A stretch of 7,444 nt of DNA from the NCBI GenBank assembly GCA_027451645.1, contig DAIDIX010000019.1:6312-13755 (forward strand), in the 5' to 3' direction. A program made the position numbers and the translations under genes. Below are positions 1 through 6,746 of this stretch, piece after piece (the first letter of the stretch is position 1; each line of letters begins with the position of its first letter). This stretch comes from Candidatus Dormiibacterota bacterium. Its GTDB lineage: Bacteria > Chloroflexota > Dormibacteria > Aeolococcales > Aeolococcaceae. Under the pieces are notes generated by a model. It was not told where the DNA came from and ran no database searches. It saw only the letters and a list, made by a program, of their open reading frames with translations.

Positions 1-913
1 TGCACGTGGCATCACGAACAGGAACCTCATCGTGAAGTGTGATGGGGGATATCACGGTCACAGTGATGCTCTCCTTGCCGAGGCGGGGTCCGGTGTTGCG
101 ACACTCGCCCTTCCAGGAGCCCGGGGAGTCACCCCAAACAGCGTGCGGGACACGCTAGTGGTCCCGTACAACGATCCTGAGGCAATGACCACAGTCTTTT
201 CCCAGCACGGGGAACACATCGCAGCTGTCATTGTCGAACCAGTGGCCGGCAACATCGGCTGCATCCCTCCGGTTCCCGGCTACCTCAACCACCTCCGCTC
301 CCTCACACGGGAGTACGGTTCCCTCCTCATCGCGGATGAGGTCATGACTGGTTACCGGGCAGCATATGGCTCGGTGACCCACGCACTCGGGGGTGCCTTT
401 GACCTCATCTGTCTCGGGAAGATCATCGGGGCAGGGTTTCCCGTTGGTGCCTGTGCGGGAAGGAAGTCCCTCATGGAGCATCTTGCCCCGCAGGGACCCG
501 TGTACCAGGCTGGAACGATGAGTGGGCACCGGTTCGCCATGGCAGGAGGGAGTGCTGTCCTCGGGAGGCTTTCCCCAGGAGATCCCTACGACACCCTTGG
601 TGGCCTTGCTGCACACCTCGTCACCGGGGCAACGGAGATCCTCATGGAGAAGGGCATTCCTGCATACGGCACCCATATCGGGGGAATGTGCACCCTCTTT
701 CTCGGCATCACGGAAGCCCACGCGCATGACGGAGTCAGGAAGGCGGACACTGCCCTCTTCGGCTCCTACCATGCCCACATGTTCCGGAACGGCATCCTCC
801 TTCCGCCCTCGCAGTTCGAGGCAGTCTTCGTCTCGGCAGCGCACACCATGGCGGACATTGACCGGTACCTCACTGTCCTCGGGGAATGGAGCCCGCACCA
901 ACACCATGCATAG
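1..913 (+). CDS. hemL: Glutamate-1-semialdehyde 2,1-aminomutase, 5'-truncated
   Basis: PLP-dependent class III aminotransferase-fold enzyme that converts glutamate-1-semialdehyde to 5-aminolevulinate, the C5 entry to heme, siroheme and cobalamin. The frame is open to the left edge: codons from base 2 read ARGITNRNLIVKCDGGYHGH, matching the family's ARG..GR..iiKf.GcYHGH block, so the in-frame GTG at 32 is internal and not the start. About 303 codons are present, with roughly 125-130 N-terminal residues missing compared with the usual length near 430. Visible family features are the DEVMTGYR block (about 335-360) whose Asp contacts the PLP ring nitrogen, the GKIIGAGFPVGA motif with the Schiff-base Lys codon at 419-421, and the GPVYQAGTMSGHRFAMAGG block. 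Stop is TAG at 911-913. The next gene may start within its last codons. Identification is secure; only the 5' end is unseen. Confidence 0.96.
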   Translation, partial: ARGITNRNLIVKCDGGYHGHSDALLAEAGSGVATLALPGARGVTPNSVRDTLVVPYNDPEAMTTVFSQHGEHIAAVIVEPVAGNIGCIPPVPGYLNHLRSLTREYGSLLIADEVMTGYRAAYGSVTHALGGAFDLICLGKIIGAGFPVGACAGRKSLMEHLAPQGPVYQAGTMSGHRFAMAGGSAVLGRLSPGDPYDTLGGLAAHLVTGATEILMEKGIPAYGTHIGGMCTLFLGITEAHAHDGVRKADTALFGSYHAHMFRNGILLPPSQFEAVFVSAAHTMADIDRYLTVLGEWSPHQHHA

Positions 914-1553
914 CCCGGTTGAGCCACCTTCCCGTGGCAGAACGGGTTTCCGTACCCTTTTCCGCATGACCGTGCCCAGGTGCCTGCTCCCTCTTTCCTT
1001 CCTTGTTGCTGCAGGCATCCTTTCCTCCTGTGCACCTGCTGCATCCCTGTCCCGGAGCAGTGCTGCACCACGCCTCCAGTCCCGTCCTGCACCATGCTCC
1101 CCGCAGGACCTCGTCGCCACACAGTATGCCTATGGTGCCGGTGCTGGCACGGAATCCCACTTCATCGAGCTCACCAATGACCATGCCCACCCGTGCACAC
1201 TCGGGGGATACCCGGGCCTCGCATTCGAGCGTGCCGGTTCCCAGCCCGTGCAGATGGTGCCCGTGGGGGGTATTGAGCGGGAGGCAGCATCATCCTTCCT
1301 GAACGGTACAAGGAGTCCGACTCCACTCCGGTTCACCATAGCATCCTCCGGCACGGCATCCTTCCTGTACGAGGACGGCATCGAAGCACGGGGAGGGGGG
1401 ACCTGCACGGCTGTCATTCCCGTTCTCACACTCAGCGGAACAGCACCGGTCCCGGACCACGCACTTCCTGTCGGGGGGACCTTCCAGTACTGCGGGGGAA
1501 TTCTCCAGCTGTCCCCGGTGGGGCCCGGTGTCACGTGGGCAATCCACTCGTGA
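906..1553 (+). CDS. Secreted lipoprotein with DUF4232-type domain
   Basis: Predicted exported lipoprotein of unknown function. A hydrophobic stretch LLPLSFLVAAGIL is followed by a lipobox ending L-S-S-C, so the lipidated Cys is residue 42 from the ATG at 906, or residue 22 from the alternative ATG at 966. The mature part has four well-spaced cysteines in the DUF4232 pattern: C-S-P near the domain start, PCTLGGYPG in the middle, then GTCTAV and QYCGG near the C-terminus; they probably form two disulfides. DUF4232 proteins are common in actinomycetes and have no defined role. I chose 906 because it overlaps the hemL stop by 8 bases, which suggests coupling. ATG 966 gives a more classical 22-residue signal peptide; neither has a strong Shine-Dalgarno (a GGAG lies about 14 bases before 906). 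The frame stays open further upstream inside hemL, but that part is shadow. Confidence 0.83.
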   Translation: MHSPVEPPSRGRTGFRTLFRMTVPRCLLPLSFLVAAGILSSCAPAASLSRSSAAPRLQSRPAPCSPQDLVATQYAYGAGAGTESHFIELTNDHAHPCTLGGYPGLAFERAGSQPVQMVPVGGIEREAASSFLNGTRSPTPLRFTIASSGTASFLYEDGIEARGGGTCTAVIPVLTLSGTAPVPDHALPVGGTFQYCGGILQLSPVGPGVTWAIHS

Positions 1554-1600
1554 TGCAGCAGGGAAGGAAGGCCCCCCGGGGTCCTCATCTCCACTTCCAG

Positions 1601-1606
1601 TATGGT
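1601..1606 (+). promoter_or_regulatory. Possible -10 element upstream of tatA
   Basis: TATGGT fits the TANNNT pattern of a sigma70-type -10 box and lies in the 106-base gap between the lipoprotein stop and tatA. I see no matching -35 hexamer 16-18 bases upstream, where the DNA is C/G-rich. The overlapping TAGAGT at 1606-1611 is an alternative. Inferred start of transcription would be near 1613, just before the 14-bp palindrome. Confidence 0.3.
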
Positions 1607-1627
1607 AGAGTGAAGCCAGGAGCACGG

Positions 1628-1641
1628 GAACGTGCACGTTC
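1628..1641. repeat. Perfect 14-bp palindrome in the tatA leader
   Basis: GAACGTGCACGTTC is its own reverse complement over all 14 bases and does not extend further. It lies between the possible -10 at 1601-1606 and the tatA Shine-Dalgarno at 1648-1657. The position fits an operator for a dimeric repressor just downstream of the transcription start. As RNA it could form only a small hairpin, because a stem needs some bases for its loop. Confidence 0.5.
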
Positions 1642-1659
1642 ACACACGGGGAGGGAGCC

Positions 1660-1956
1660 ATGGGCATCCTTGATGGACACTGGCTGTATATTCTGGTCAT
1701 TCTTGCTGTCGTCCTCATCTTCTGGGGACCGGGAAAGCTTCCGGAAGTCGGTGCAGGACTCGGCCGGGCAATACGGGAATTCAAGAAAGCTTCCACGAAC
1801 TTCACGGAAACCGTGAACACGGATGCGCCAGCCCAACAGTCCGTTGTCGGGCATGCCACTTCGCAGGAGACTCCATCCACGACACCTGCTGCACCAGCAG
1901 CACCTGCAGCATCACCGGAAACGACTCCGCCCGCAACGACTTCCCATCCCCAGTAG
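1660..1956 (+). CDS. tatA: Sec-independent protein translocase subunit TatA
   Basis: Small membrane protein that oligomerises to form the passage for folded twin-arginine substrates recruited by TatC. The 98-residue product has the family architecture: a short periplasmic N-terminus, one transmembrane helix at about residues 8-22 (WLYILVILAVVLIFW), the hinge and motif GPGKLPEVGAGLG, an amphipathic helix with RAIREFKKA, then a tail from about residue 50 rich in Ala, Pro and Thr. The tail is low in complexity, as is often seen in actinomycete TatA/TatB proteins, and is probably disordered. A strong GGGGAGGGAG ribosome-binding site at 1648-1657 supports the ATG at 1660. tatC follows after 9 bases, so the two are almost certainly one transcript. 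TatA is preferred over TatB because of the FWGPGKLPE motif and the short length. Confidence 0.93.
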   Translation: MGILDGHWLYILVILAVVLIFWGPGKLPEVGAGLGRAIREFKKASTNFTETVNTDAPAQQSVVGHATSQETPSTTPAAPAAPAASPETTPPATTSHPQ

Positions 1957-1965
1957 GGCACCCCG

Positions 1966-2763
1966 ATGTCGAGATCCTGGAGTGCAGCTGCCTCCCAGAC
2001 ACGGAAGCGGTTTGGCCGGGGAAGGGTACAGGCTGTCACGGACAGCCCGATGAGTGTCCTCGAACACTTCGGGGAACTCCGCAGGGTCCTCATTGTCTCC
2101 CTCATAGCCTGGGGGATCGGGAGCATCTTCGCCTTCATTGAGACACGGTTTTTTCTCGGCATCCTTCTCCACCCGCTCCTCATTACCCTCAAGGGCTCCC
2201 ATGCCCTCACCACAACCGCCATCTTCACCTCCCCGACAGAGGGAGTGTCCATTCCCCTCAAGCTTGCTGCACTCGTCGGGGCCATCCTTGCCCTTCCAGT
2301 CATAAGCGCACAGGTCTGGAGCTTCATTGTCCCTGCACTCCGTCCTGCGGAACGGCGGTTTGCCCTTCCCTTTGTCGTCTCGAGCCTGGTGCTCTTTGCC
2401 ATCGGGGGAGCATTCGCGTACTTTGTCATGCCCATCGGGCTCCACTTCCTCATCACGTTCCTTGGACCGAACGCGAGCTACCTCCCCGACATCAACAGCT
2501 ACTTCTCGTTCTTCCTCCTCCTCATCATTGTCTTCGGCATCACCTTCGAGCTTCCTGTCGCCATTGTCATGCTCGGGGGGCTCGGTATCGTCTCCTCACG
2601 GCAGCTCCGCCTCCGGAGAAAGGCGATCTGGCTTGGCATCGTGCTTGCAACACTCGTCGTCACTCCCGGCTCGGACCCCTACACCCCCACTGCACTTGCC
2701 ATCCCGCTTCTCCTCCTCTTCGAGGGAAGTGTCGTCATTCTCGATAGAATCATGCATAAGTAG
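1966..2763 (+). CDS. tatC: Sec-independent protein translocase subunit TatC
   Basis: Polytopic membrane receptor of the Tat pathway that binds the twin-arginine signal peptide and nucleates TatA assembly. The 265-residue product carries the family landmarks: MSVLEHFGELRRVL at 29-42, with the conserved Glu (37) on the cytoplasmic N-terminal side; a TSPTEG segment at 88-93; PALRPAERRF at 123-132; and PDINSYFSFFLLLIIVFGITFELPV at 174-198, with FEL matching the conserved Glu of helix 4. Six hydrophobic segments are visible at about 40-58, 97-122, 134-156, 178-207, 219-233 and 240-258. The first 28 residues, rich in Arg and Ser, precede the conserved core. ATG 2050 (Met29) is an alternative start, but neither start has a strong ribosome-binding site, and 1966 keeps tight spacing to tatA. 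Confidence 0.95.
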   Translation: MSRSWSAAASQTRKRFGRGRVQAVTDSPMSVLEHFGELRRVLIVSLIAWGIGSIFAFIETRFFLGILLHPLLITLKGSHALTTTAIFTSPTEGVSIPLKLAALVGAILALPVISAQVWSFIVPALRPAERRFALPFVVSSLVLFAIGGAFAYFVMPIGLHFLITFLGPNASYLPDINSYFSFFLLLIIVFGITFELPVAIVMLGGLGIVSSRQLRLRRKAIWLGIVLATLVVTPGSDPYTPTALAIPLLLLFEGSVVILDRIMHK

Positions 2764-2793
2764 TCCCAACTTTCCCTCACTGAAGGAGCCTCC

Positions 2794-3537
2794 ATGCGGC
2801 CAGATTCCCGAACTCCCGAGGAGCTTCGACCAACCACCATCAAGACGGATGTCATCCTGTATCCCGAGGGCAGTGCGCTCATCACCACGGGCAACACGAA
2901 GGTGCTGTGCACGGCAAGTGTCGAGGAGAAGGTCCCCCCGTTCCGGAAGGGCACGGGGCTCGGATGGGTGACAGCGGAGTATGCCATGCTTCCCCGGAGT
3001 ACCCACACGAGAAAGGAACGGGAACGGAAGGCAGGAAGGGTCGATGGACGGGGACAGGAGATCCAGCGCCTCATCGGACGGAGCCTCCGCACCGTGATGG
3101 ACTTCGAGGCCCTTGGCGAGCGGAGCATCACGGTGGACTGCGATGTCATCCAGGCGGACGGGGGAACACGGACAGCCTCCATCACCGGGGCTGCCGTTGC
3201 GCTCACGCTTGCCTGCCGCAAGCTCCTTGCAGGGAAGCTTGTCACCCGTCTTCCCATCACCCAGCTCGTGGCAGCAGTGAGTGTCGGCATTGTCGACGGG
3301 GAGATCCGGGCAGACCTCGCATACCTTGAGGACTCCGCTGCGGACACGGACATGAACATCGTTGCCCTTGAGGATGGCCACATTGTCGAGATCCAGGGAA
3401 CTGCTGAGCATGCTCCCTTCTCGGTCGACGAGCTCCAGAGCCTCACCACGCTTGGACTTGAGTCCATCGAGCAGCTCTTCGACATCCAGCGAGAGGTCCT
3501 TGGGGACATCGTTCCTGCTGGTGTCGGGGCACACTGA
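2794..3537 (+). CDS. rph: Ribonuclease PH (tRNA nucleotidyltransferase)
   Basis: Phosphorolytic 3'-to-5' exoribonuclease that trims tRNA precursors and other RNA 3' ends in the cytoplasm as a hexameric ring. The 247-residue length is near the usual 240. Family motifs are in order: [13 protein letters not shown] at the N-terminus, [18 protein letters not shown] at 33-50, [14 protein letters not shown] at 57-70, [15 protein letters not shown] at 85-99 with phosphate-binding Arg residues, [17 protein letters not shown] at 116-132, and [16 protein letters not shown] at 173-188, which holds the metal-binding acidic residues. [12 protein letters not shown] at 199-210 completes the fold. A GAAGGAG ribosome-binding site at 2782-2788 fixes the ATG. 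The gene starts 30 bases after tatC and ends in a TGATG overlap with the next gene. The rdgB/HAM1 partner often found after rph is not there. Confidence 0.97.
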   Translation: MRPDSRTPEELRPTTIKTDVILYPEGSALITTGNTKVLCTASVEEKVPPFRKGTGLGWVTAEYAMLPRSTHTRKERERKAGRVDGRGQEIQRLIGRSLRTVMDFEALGERSITVDCDVIQADGGTRTASITGAAVALTLACRKLLAGKLVTRLPITQLVAAVSVGIVDGEIRADLAYLEDSAADTDMNIVALEDGHIVEIQGTAEHAPFSVDELQSLTTLGLESIEQLFDIQREVLGDIVPAGVGAH

Positions 3538-4484
3538 TGGAACGGCTGCTCGGTGGATCGGGAACCCTTTCCCGCAGGACTTCCGCGGACCCTGTGCCTT
3601 CCCCTGGAATGGTCGTCGTCGAGGTGCATGGTGCTGGCCTCAACAATGCGGATGTCCTCCGCCTGAACGGACAGTATCCCGTTCCGAAGGGACAGGATGC
3701 GAGTCTTCTCGGACTCGAGTTTGCCGGCACAGTGACAGCGACCGGGGAGGGGGTACAGCAGGTGGCTCCCGGGGACCGCGTCATGGGGCTCGCACTTGGT
3801 GCCCATGCCACACACCTCCTTGTCCCGGAGGACCACTGCATGCAGGTGCCGGATGCCATTCCCGACCTTGATGCAGCAGGCTTTCCCGAGGTGTTCTGCA
3901 CAGCGTACGATGCGCTTCTCACCCTTGGCAGCATGACCACAGGATCCCGGGTCCTCATCCATGGAGGTGCCGGGGGGGTAGGTACGGCAGCAGTGCAGAT
4001 CGCCTCCCTCATGGGTGCGCATCCCACAGCAACGACACGCCATCCGGAAGCGGAAAGCCTCCTGCGCGAGCTCGGGGCAGAGGACGTCGTCAGTGATGAC
4101 ATAGCCGCACTCGAGGGCTCCTTCGATGTCATTCTCGAGCTTGCCCGCGGCTCCCACATGGCGGACAACATCCGCTGCCTCGCCCCAGGAGGAACCGTGG
4201 TGGTCATTGGCATGAACGAGACGCCCGCTCCGGAAGTCAACCTCAGGCTCCTCATGCAGAAGCGTGGGTCCATCCGTGCCTCAACCATGAGTGGCAGGCC
4301 CGGGTACGAGCGGGCACGGGTCATGGCAGAGGTGGCATCCCGTCTTGTCCCGTATCTCGCGACTGGCCGCATCCGGGTTCCCGTTGCTGCAGCATATCCC
4401 TTCGCTGCAGCGGAAGAGGCGTATGCAGCCTTCCGGAAGGGTGGCAAGATAGGGAAGATCATCCTCACGATGGACCATGTGTAA
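3537..4484 (+). CDS. NAD(P)H quinone oxidoreductase, zinc-independent MDR family
   Basis: Medium-chain dehydrogenase/reductase of the quinone oxidoreductase group, closest in pattern to the PIG3/TP53I3 subfamily. It is expected to reduce quinones or other activated carbonyls with NADPH. In the 315 residues I see the GroES-like half with VEVHGAGLNNADVLRLNGQYP at 28-48, GLEFAGTV at 59-66 and GDRVMGL at 79-85. PEVFCTAYDAL at 117-127 is typical of PIG3. The Rossmann glycine motif GGAGGVGTAAVQIA is at 143-156, and the C-terminal GKIGKIIL at 303-310. The structural and catalytic zinc ligands of alcohol dehydrogenases are absent. The N-terminus is a little shorter and more divergent than usual. The start ATG shares one base with the rph stop (TGATG), which implies translational coupling. 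The true substrate cannot be read from the sequence. Confidence 0.9.
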   Translation: MERLLGGSGTLSRRTSADPVPSPGMVVVEVHGAGLNNADVLRLNGQYPVPKGQDASLLGLEFAGTVTATGEGVQQVAPGDRVMGLALGAHATHLLVPEDHCMQVPDAIPDLDAAGFPEVFCTAYDALLTLGSMTTGSRVLIHGGAGGVGTAAVQIASLMGAHPTATTRHPEAESLLRELGAEDVVSDDIAALEGSFDVILELARGSHMADNIRCLAPGGTVVVIGMNETPAPEVNLRLLMQKRGSIRASTMSGRPGYERARVMAEVASRLVPYLATGRIRVPVAAAYPFAAAEEAYAAFRKGGKIGKIILTMDHV

Positions 4485-4538
4485 CCCGGAGGCAATCTGG
4501 GCACACTCTTGAGGGCATCAATACGGAAAGGGAACACA

Positions 4539-5537
4539 ATGACTGAGACTGCAACGAAATACGACATCATCATTGTTGGCGGGGGGCCTGCCGGCCTTAC
4601 AGCCGCACTCTATGCGGGACGAAGCACCATGAGGACCCTCCTCATCGAGAACAAGGCGATGGGAGGACAGCTTCTCAACACGGAACTCATTGATGACTAC
4701 CCTGGAGCAGCACACATCTTCGGTGCGGATCTCGCAGCAACGATGGTGAAGCAGGCCGGGGAGTTTGGAACGACCTTCCTTACTGCGACTGTCGAGGGGA
4801 TACGGCCTGTCGATGGCCACCAGAAGGAGGTCACGACTGACCAGGGAACATTCACTGCCCCGGCTGTCATCATCACTGCAGGCGGACTTCCCCGGAAGCT
4901 TGGCATCCCCGGGGAGGAGCGGCTTGCCGGAAGCGGCGTGTCGTACTGTGCTGTCTGTGACGGAGCGTTCTTCAAGGAACGGGAGCTCGCAGTCATCGGG
5001 GGAGGGGATGCAGCCCTTGAGGAGGGGATGTACCTCACCCGGTATGCATCGAAGGTCACCATCATCCACCGCCGTGACGCCTTCCGGGCCCAGCCTGTCA
5101 TTGTCGAGGAAGCTCAGAAGAACCCGAAGATTTCCTTCCTCATGAACACTGTTGTGGACGAGATTGCAGGCGAGTATGCCGTGAAGGAGCTCCACTGCAC
5201 CAATGTTGCGACCCATGAGACCTCCGTCCTTCCGGTCAACGGGGTCTTCATCTTCATAGGGTTTCTCCCGAACACCTCCCTCATCGAGGGGCATGTTGCC
5301 CATGATGCAGGCGGGTACTACCTCACGGATCCGCTCACGATGATGACAAGCGTGGACGGGGTCTTTGCTGCCGGTGATGTCCGTTCCCAGCTCACCCGCC
5401 AGATCACCACTGCTGTCGGGGACGCCACCACGGCCACCATTGCTGCCGTGAAGTATGTCGAGGCTGTCGGGAAGGGACTTCCCATCCCGTTTGCCCCGTA
5501 CCAGGAGCTTGCGGGGGCAGGAGCGGACCGTGGATAG
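4539..5537 (+). CDS. trxB: Thioredoxin reductase (NADPH)
   Basis: Low-molecular-weight flavoprotein disulfide reductase that passes electrons from NADPH through FAD and a Cys pair to thioredoxin in the cytosol. The 332-residue product shows the FAD dinucleotide motif GGGPAG at 14-19, MGGQLLNTELIDDYPG at 41-56, the redox-active CAVC followed by DG at 137-142, the NADPH motif GGGDAALEE at 154-162, HRRDAFRA at 177-184, and the C-terminal FAD block GVFAAGDV ending in RQITTAVGDATTAT at 274-300. The intact HRR supports NADPH rather than ferredoxin as donor. ATG 4539 follows a GGAAAGGGAA ribosome-binding site at 4525-4534; an in-frame TTG at 4509 is less likely. No thioredoxin gene is adjacent. The 3' end overlaps the cobalamin adenosyltransferase gene by 8 bases. 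Confidence 0.95.
   Translation: MTETATKYDIIIVGGGPAGLTAALYAGRSTMRTLLIENKAMGGQLLNTELIDDYPGAAHIFGADLAATMVKQAGEFGTTFLTATVEGIRPVDGHQKEVTTDQGTFTAPAVIITAGGLPRKLGIPGEERLAGSGVSYCAVCDGAFFKERELAVIGGGDAALEEGMYLTRYASKVTIIHRRDAFRAQPVIVEEAQKNPKISFLMNTVVDEIAGEYAVKELHCTNVATHETSVLPVNGVFIFIGFLPNTSLIEGHVAHDAGGYYLTDPLTMMTSVDGVFAAGDVRSQLTRQITTAVGDATTATIAAVKYVEAVGKGLPIPFAPYQELAGAGADRG
5518..5523 (+). promoter_or_regulatory. Ribosome-binding site deciding the GTG start at 5530
   Basis: CAGGAG lies six bases before GTG 5530, inside the end of trxB. It supports GTG as the start of the adenosyltransferase. The frame remains open upstream to 5455, but that section lies in the trxB coding sequence, and the family motif begins only six residues after the GTG. 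Confidence 0.65.
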
Positions 5538-6075
5538 CATTGTCACGAAGGGAGGCGATGCCGGAACGACAGGCCTCCTGTACGGTGGCCGTGTTCCCAA
5601 GGATGACCTCCACACGGAGGCGTACGGGGCTCTTGACGAGGCCATCTCCGCACTCGGCCTTGCACGCTCCCTGGCGACGGACGGGGAAGCCCAGAAGCTT
5701 CTCGAGGGACTGGAGAGGGAACTCTTCACTGCCGGAGCGGAACTGGCAACCCTTCCCTCCGCCTACGACACCTACCGGAAGCACTTTCCTCCAATAGACG
5801 GGGCAGCAATACAGCGCCTTGAGGATGAGGTGCACCGCCTCGAGAAGGAGTTTCCCCTCCCTGACGGGTTTGTCCTCCCTGGTGGCACCCCCCCGGCTGC
5901 AGCAGTGGATCTCGCCCGGACCATCATCCGCCGTGTCGAGCGGTGGACCGTGAAGCTCCATGCTGCTGGGATGCTCGCAAATCCCCTCCTGCTGCAGTAC
6001 TTCAACAGGCTTTCCGACTACCTCTTCATGCTGGCCCGGTCCCTCGAGGGGGAGTCCCGCATCACTGCAAAGTAG
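5530..6075 (+). CDS. Cob(I)alamin adenosyltransferase, PduO type
   Basis: Transfers the 5'-deoxyadenosyl group of ATP to cob(I)alamin to give adenosylcobalamin, the coenzyme of radical mutases, dehydratases and class II ribonucleotide reductase. The 181-residue product, close to the usual 185-190, has the PduO-type features: the ATP-binding N-terminus IVTKGGDAGTTGLLYGGRVPK at about 4-24, AYGALDEAISALGLAR at 31-46, LPGGTPPAAAVDLARTIIRRVER at 116-138 with the conserved RRxER, and NRLSDYLFMLAR at 159-170. The trimeric five-helix bundle is expected. The GTG start overlaps the trxB stop by 8 bases, so the two are co-translated. It is convergent with the minus-strand gene after a 26-base gap. No cobalamin biosynthesis or B12-dependent enzyme gene is visible nearby. 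It could serve salvage of imported corrinoids. Confidence 0.94.
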   Translation: MDSIVTKGGDAGTTGLLYGGRVPKDDLHTEAYGALDEAISALGLARSLATDGEAQKLLEGLERELFTAGAELATLPSAYDTYRKHFPPIDGAAIQRLEDEVHRLEKEFPLPDGFVLPGGTPPAAAVDLARTIIRRVERWTVKLHAAGMLANPLLLQYFNRLSDYLFMLARSLEGESRITAK

Positions 6076-6089
6076 CACCGATGCGGGAA

Positions 6090-6110
6090 GGGGAGATCCC
6101 CCTACTCCCC
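6090..6110. terminator. Possible hairpin between convergent genes
   Basis: GGGGAG at 6090-6095 can pair with CTCCCC at 6105-6110 around a 9-base loop; a shorter GGGG/CCCC pairing at 6090-6093 and 6098-6101 is also possible. It sits just after the adenosyltransferase stop and covers the stop codon of the minus-strand gene. No T-tract follows on either strand, so this is at best a weak or factor-dependent bidirectional terminator. Confidence 0.25.
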
Positions 6111-6629
6111 AAGGCCCTGTGCGTTTGCATCACGCAGTGCCTTTGCGATGTCCGCAGGAACGGCTTCCCTCGTGAGGTGCTCGACCTCGTCGAGGAGCCG
6201 TGCTGCTGTTGGAGCGACGAGAAGCGCCTCCTTCGAGCTTCCTGCCACACTCCCGTCCGTACAGCGGATGAAGGTCCACTGCGATCCATGGATCACTGTC
6301 CTGGCGACAATGCGGCCCCGGAGGCTCAGGGTACCCTTGCCAACGGAGACGGGGATGTCCCGGATGCGCGCGTTCTCCAGCTTCCGGAGTGCGGCAATGC
6401 CTGCCTGCACTGCCTCCGCAGGAGTGATGCCAAGGTCCCCGGCACAGGACTCAAGCTCCCGGACAACACTGTCAGGGAGATGGAACTTCCGGCACGGGGC
6501 GGGAGTGCCTGCTGCAGGACTGGACGATGGACGGGATTCGAAGTTTGGAGACCAGTAGCGCACTGCCCGTGGTGAGGACAGGGTGAATACTGCTGGATCT
6601 TCCGATGGAAAAATGCATGCGTTGTGCAT
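6102..6629 (-). CDS. Uncharacterised protein with ribbon-helix-helix-like segment
   Basis: I do not recognise the family. The 175-residue product starts at the ATG complementary to 6627-6629, preceded by AAGGGGAG (plus-strand 6637-6644) at 7 bases, so the longer frame to 6731 is not needed. Residues 1-45 are poorly structured and rich in Ser, Pro and Ala. Residues 47-86, RKFHLPDSVVRELESCAGDL followed by GITPAEAVQAGIAALRKLE, have the pattern of a ribbon-helix-helix unit: a short strand with alternating residues, an amphipathic helix, a G-I-T/S turn and a second helix. Residues 92-127 look beta-rich (VSVGKGTLSLRGRIVARTV, then QWTFIRCTDGS), and 140-170 form a charged helix. There is no signal peptide or membrane segment. 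The RHH reading implies DNA binding and perhaps autoregulation; this is inference from pattern only. It faces away from the unknown gene at 6985. Confidence 0.72.
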   Translation of the reverse strand: MHNACIFPSEDPAVFTLSSPRAVRYWSPNFESRPSSSPAAGTPAPCRKFHLPDSVVRELESCAGDLGITPAEAVQAGIAALRKLENARIRDIPVSVGKGTLSLRGRIVARTVIHGSQWTFIRCTDGSVAGSSKEALLVAPTAARLLDEVEHLTREAVPADIAKALRDANAQGLGE

Positions 6630-6630
6630 G
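6616..6630. repeat. Small inverted repeat over the minus-strand start codon
   Basis: CATGC and GCATG flank five bases and overlap the ATG of the minus-strand gene. The arms are only five bases, so chance is plausible. If real it could be an mRNA hairpin or an operator at the gene's own start. Confidence 0.2.
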
Positions 6631-6636
6631 GTGTGT

Positions 6637-6644
6637 CTCCCCTT
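6637..6644 (-). promoter_or_regulatory. Ribosome-binding site of the minus-strand gene
   Basis: On the minus strand this reads AAGGGGAG, seven bases from the ATG at 6629. It selects the 175-residue start over the longer open frame. The minus-strand RNA just upstream has CUCC (plus 6647-6650), which can pair with the GGAG part (plus 6637-6640) and partly mask the site. Confidence 0.6.
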
Positions 6645-6683
6645 GTGGAGTGGTTGCCGGTGTGCTGGCAGCAGGAAGGTTCC

Positions 6684-6746
6684 CGCCGGCCTCAGCGCCC
6701 GGAACGCAGCATGCCACACGCACCGGACCACGAAGGGAGGCCGGCG
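6684..6746 (-). repeat. 10-bp GC-rich inverted repeat in the minus-strand leader
   Basis: CGCCGGCCTC at 6684-6693 and GAGGCCGGCG at 6737-6746 are perfect reverse complements separated by 43 bases. If the minus gene is transcribed from the promoter near 6798, both arms lie in its roughly 160-base 5' untranslated leader and could form a stable stem about 55 bases before the start codon. An accidental 10-bp match in GC-rich DNA is possible but less likely in so short a span. No known riboswitch consensus is recognised. Confidence 0.4.

Noticed and set aside
522..905. Upstream extension of the lipoprotein frame inside hemL
   Set aside because: This part lies in another frame of a well-conserved gene and would place the signal peptide and lipobox deep inside the protein.
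1886..1900. CTGCTG/CAGCAG hairpin in the tatA tail
   Set aside because: It arises from the repeated Ala and Pro codons of the low-complexity tail, so a regulatory role is not needed to explain it.
1290..2456. Minus-strand open frame (388 codons) across the lipoprotein, tatA and tatC
   Set aside because: It is antisense to recognised genes, with no ribosome-binding site or domain signal.
2679..4157. Long minus-strand open frame (492 codons) across rph and the oxidoreductase
   Set aside because: It is antisense to two clearly identified genes, and its translation, rich in Arg, Ser, Cys and Pro, shows no family motifs. Long antisense frames are expected in GC-rich DNA.
4484..4510. Small hairpin CCCGG/CTGGG after the oxidoreductase
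   Set aside because: Five pairs including a G-T and no T-tract. It is too weak to call a terminator, and trxB follows closely.
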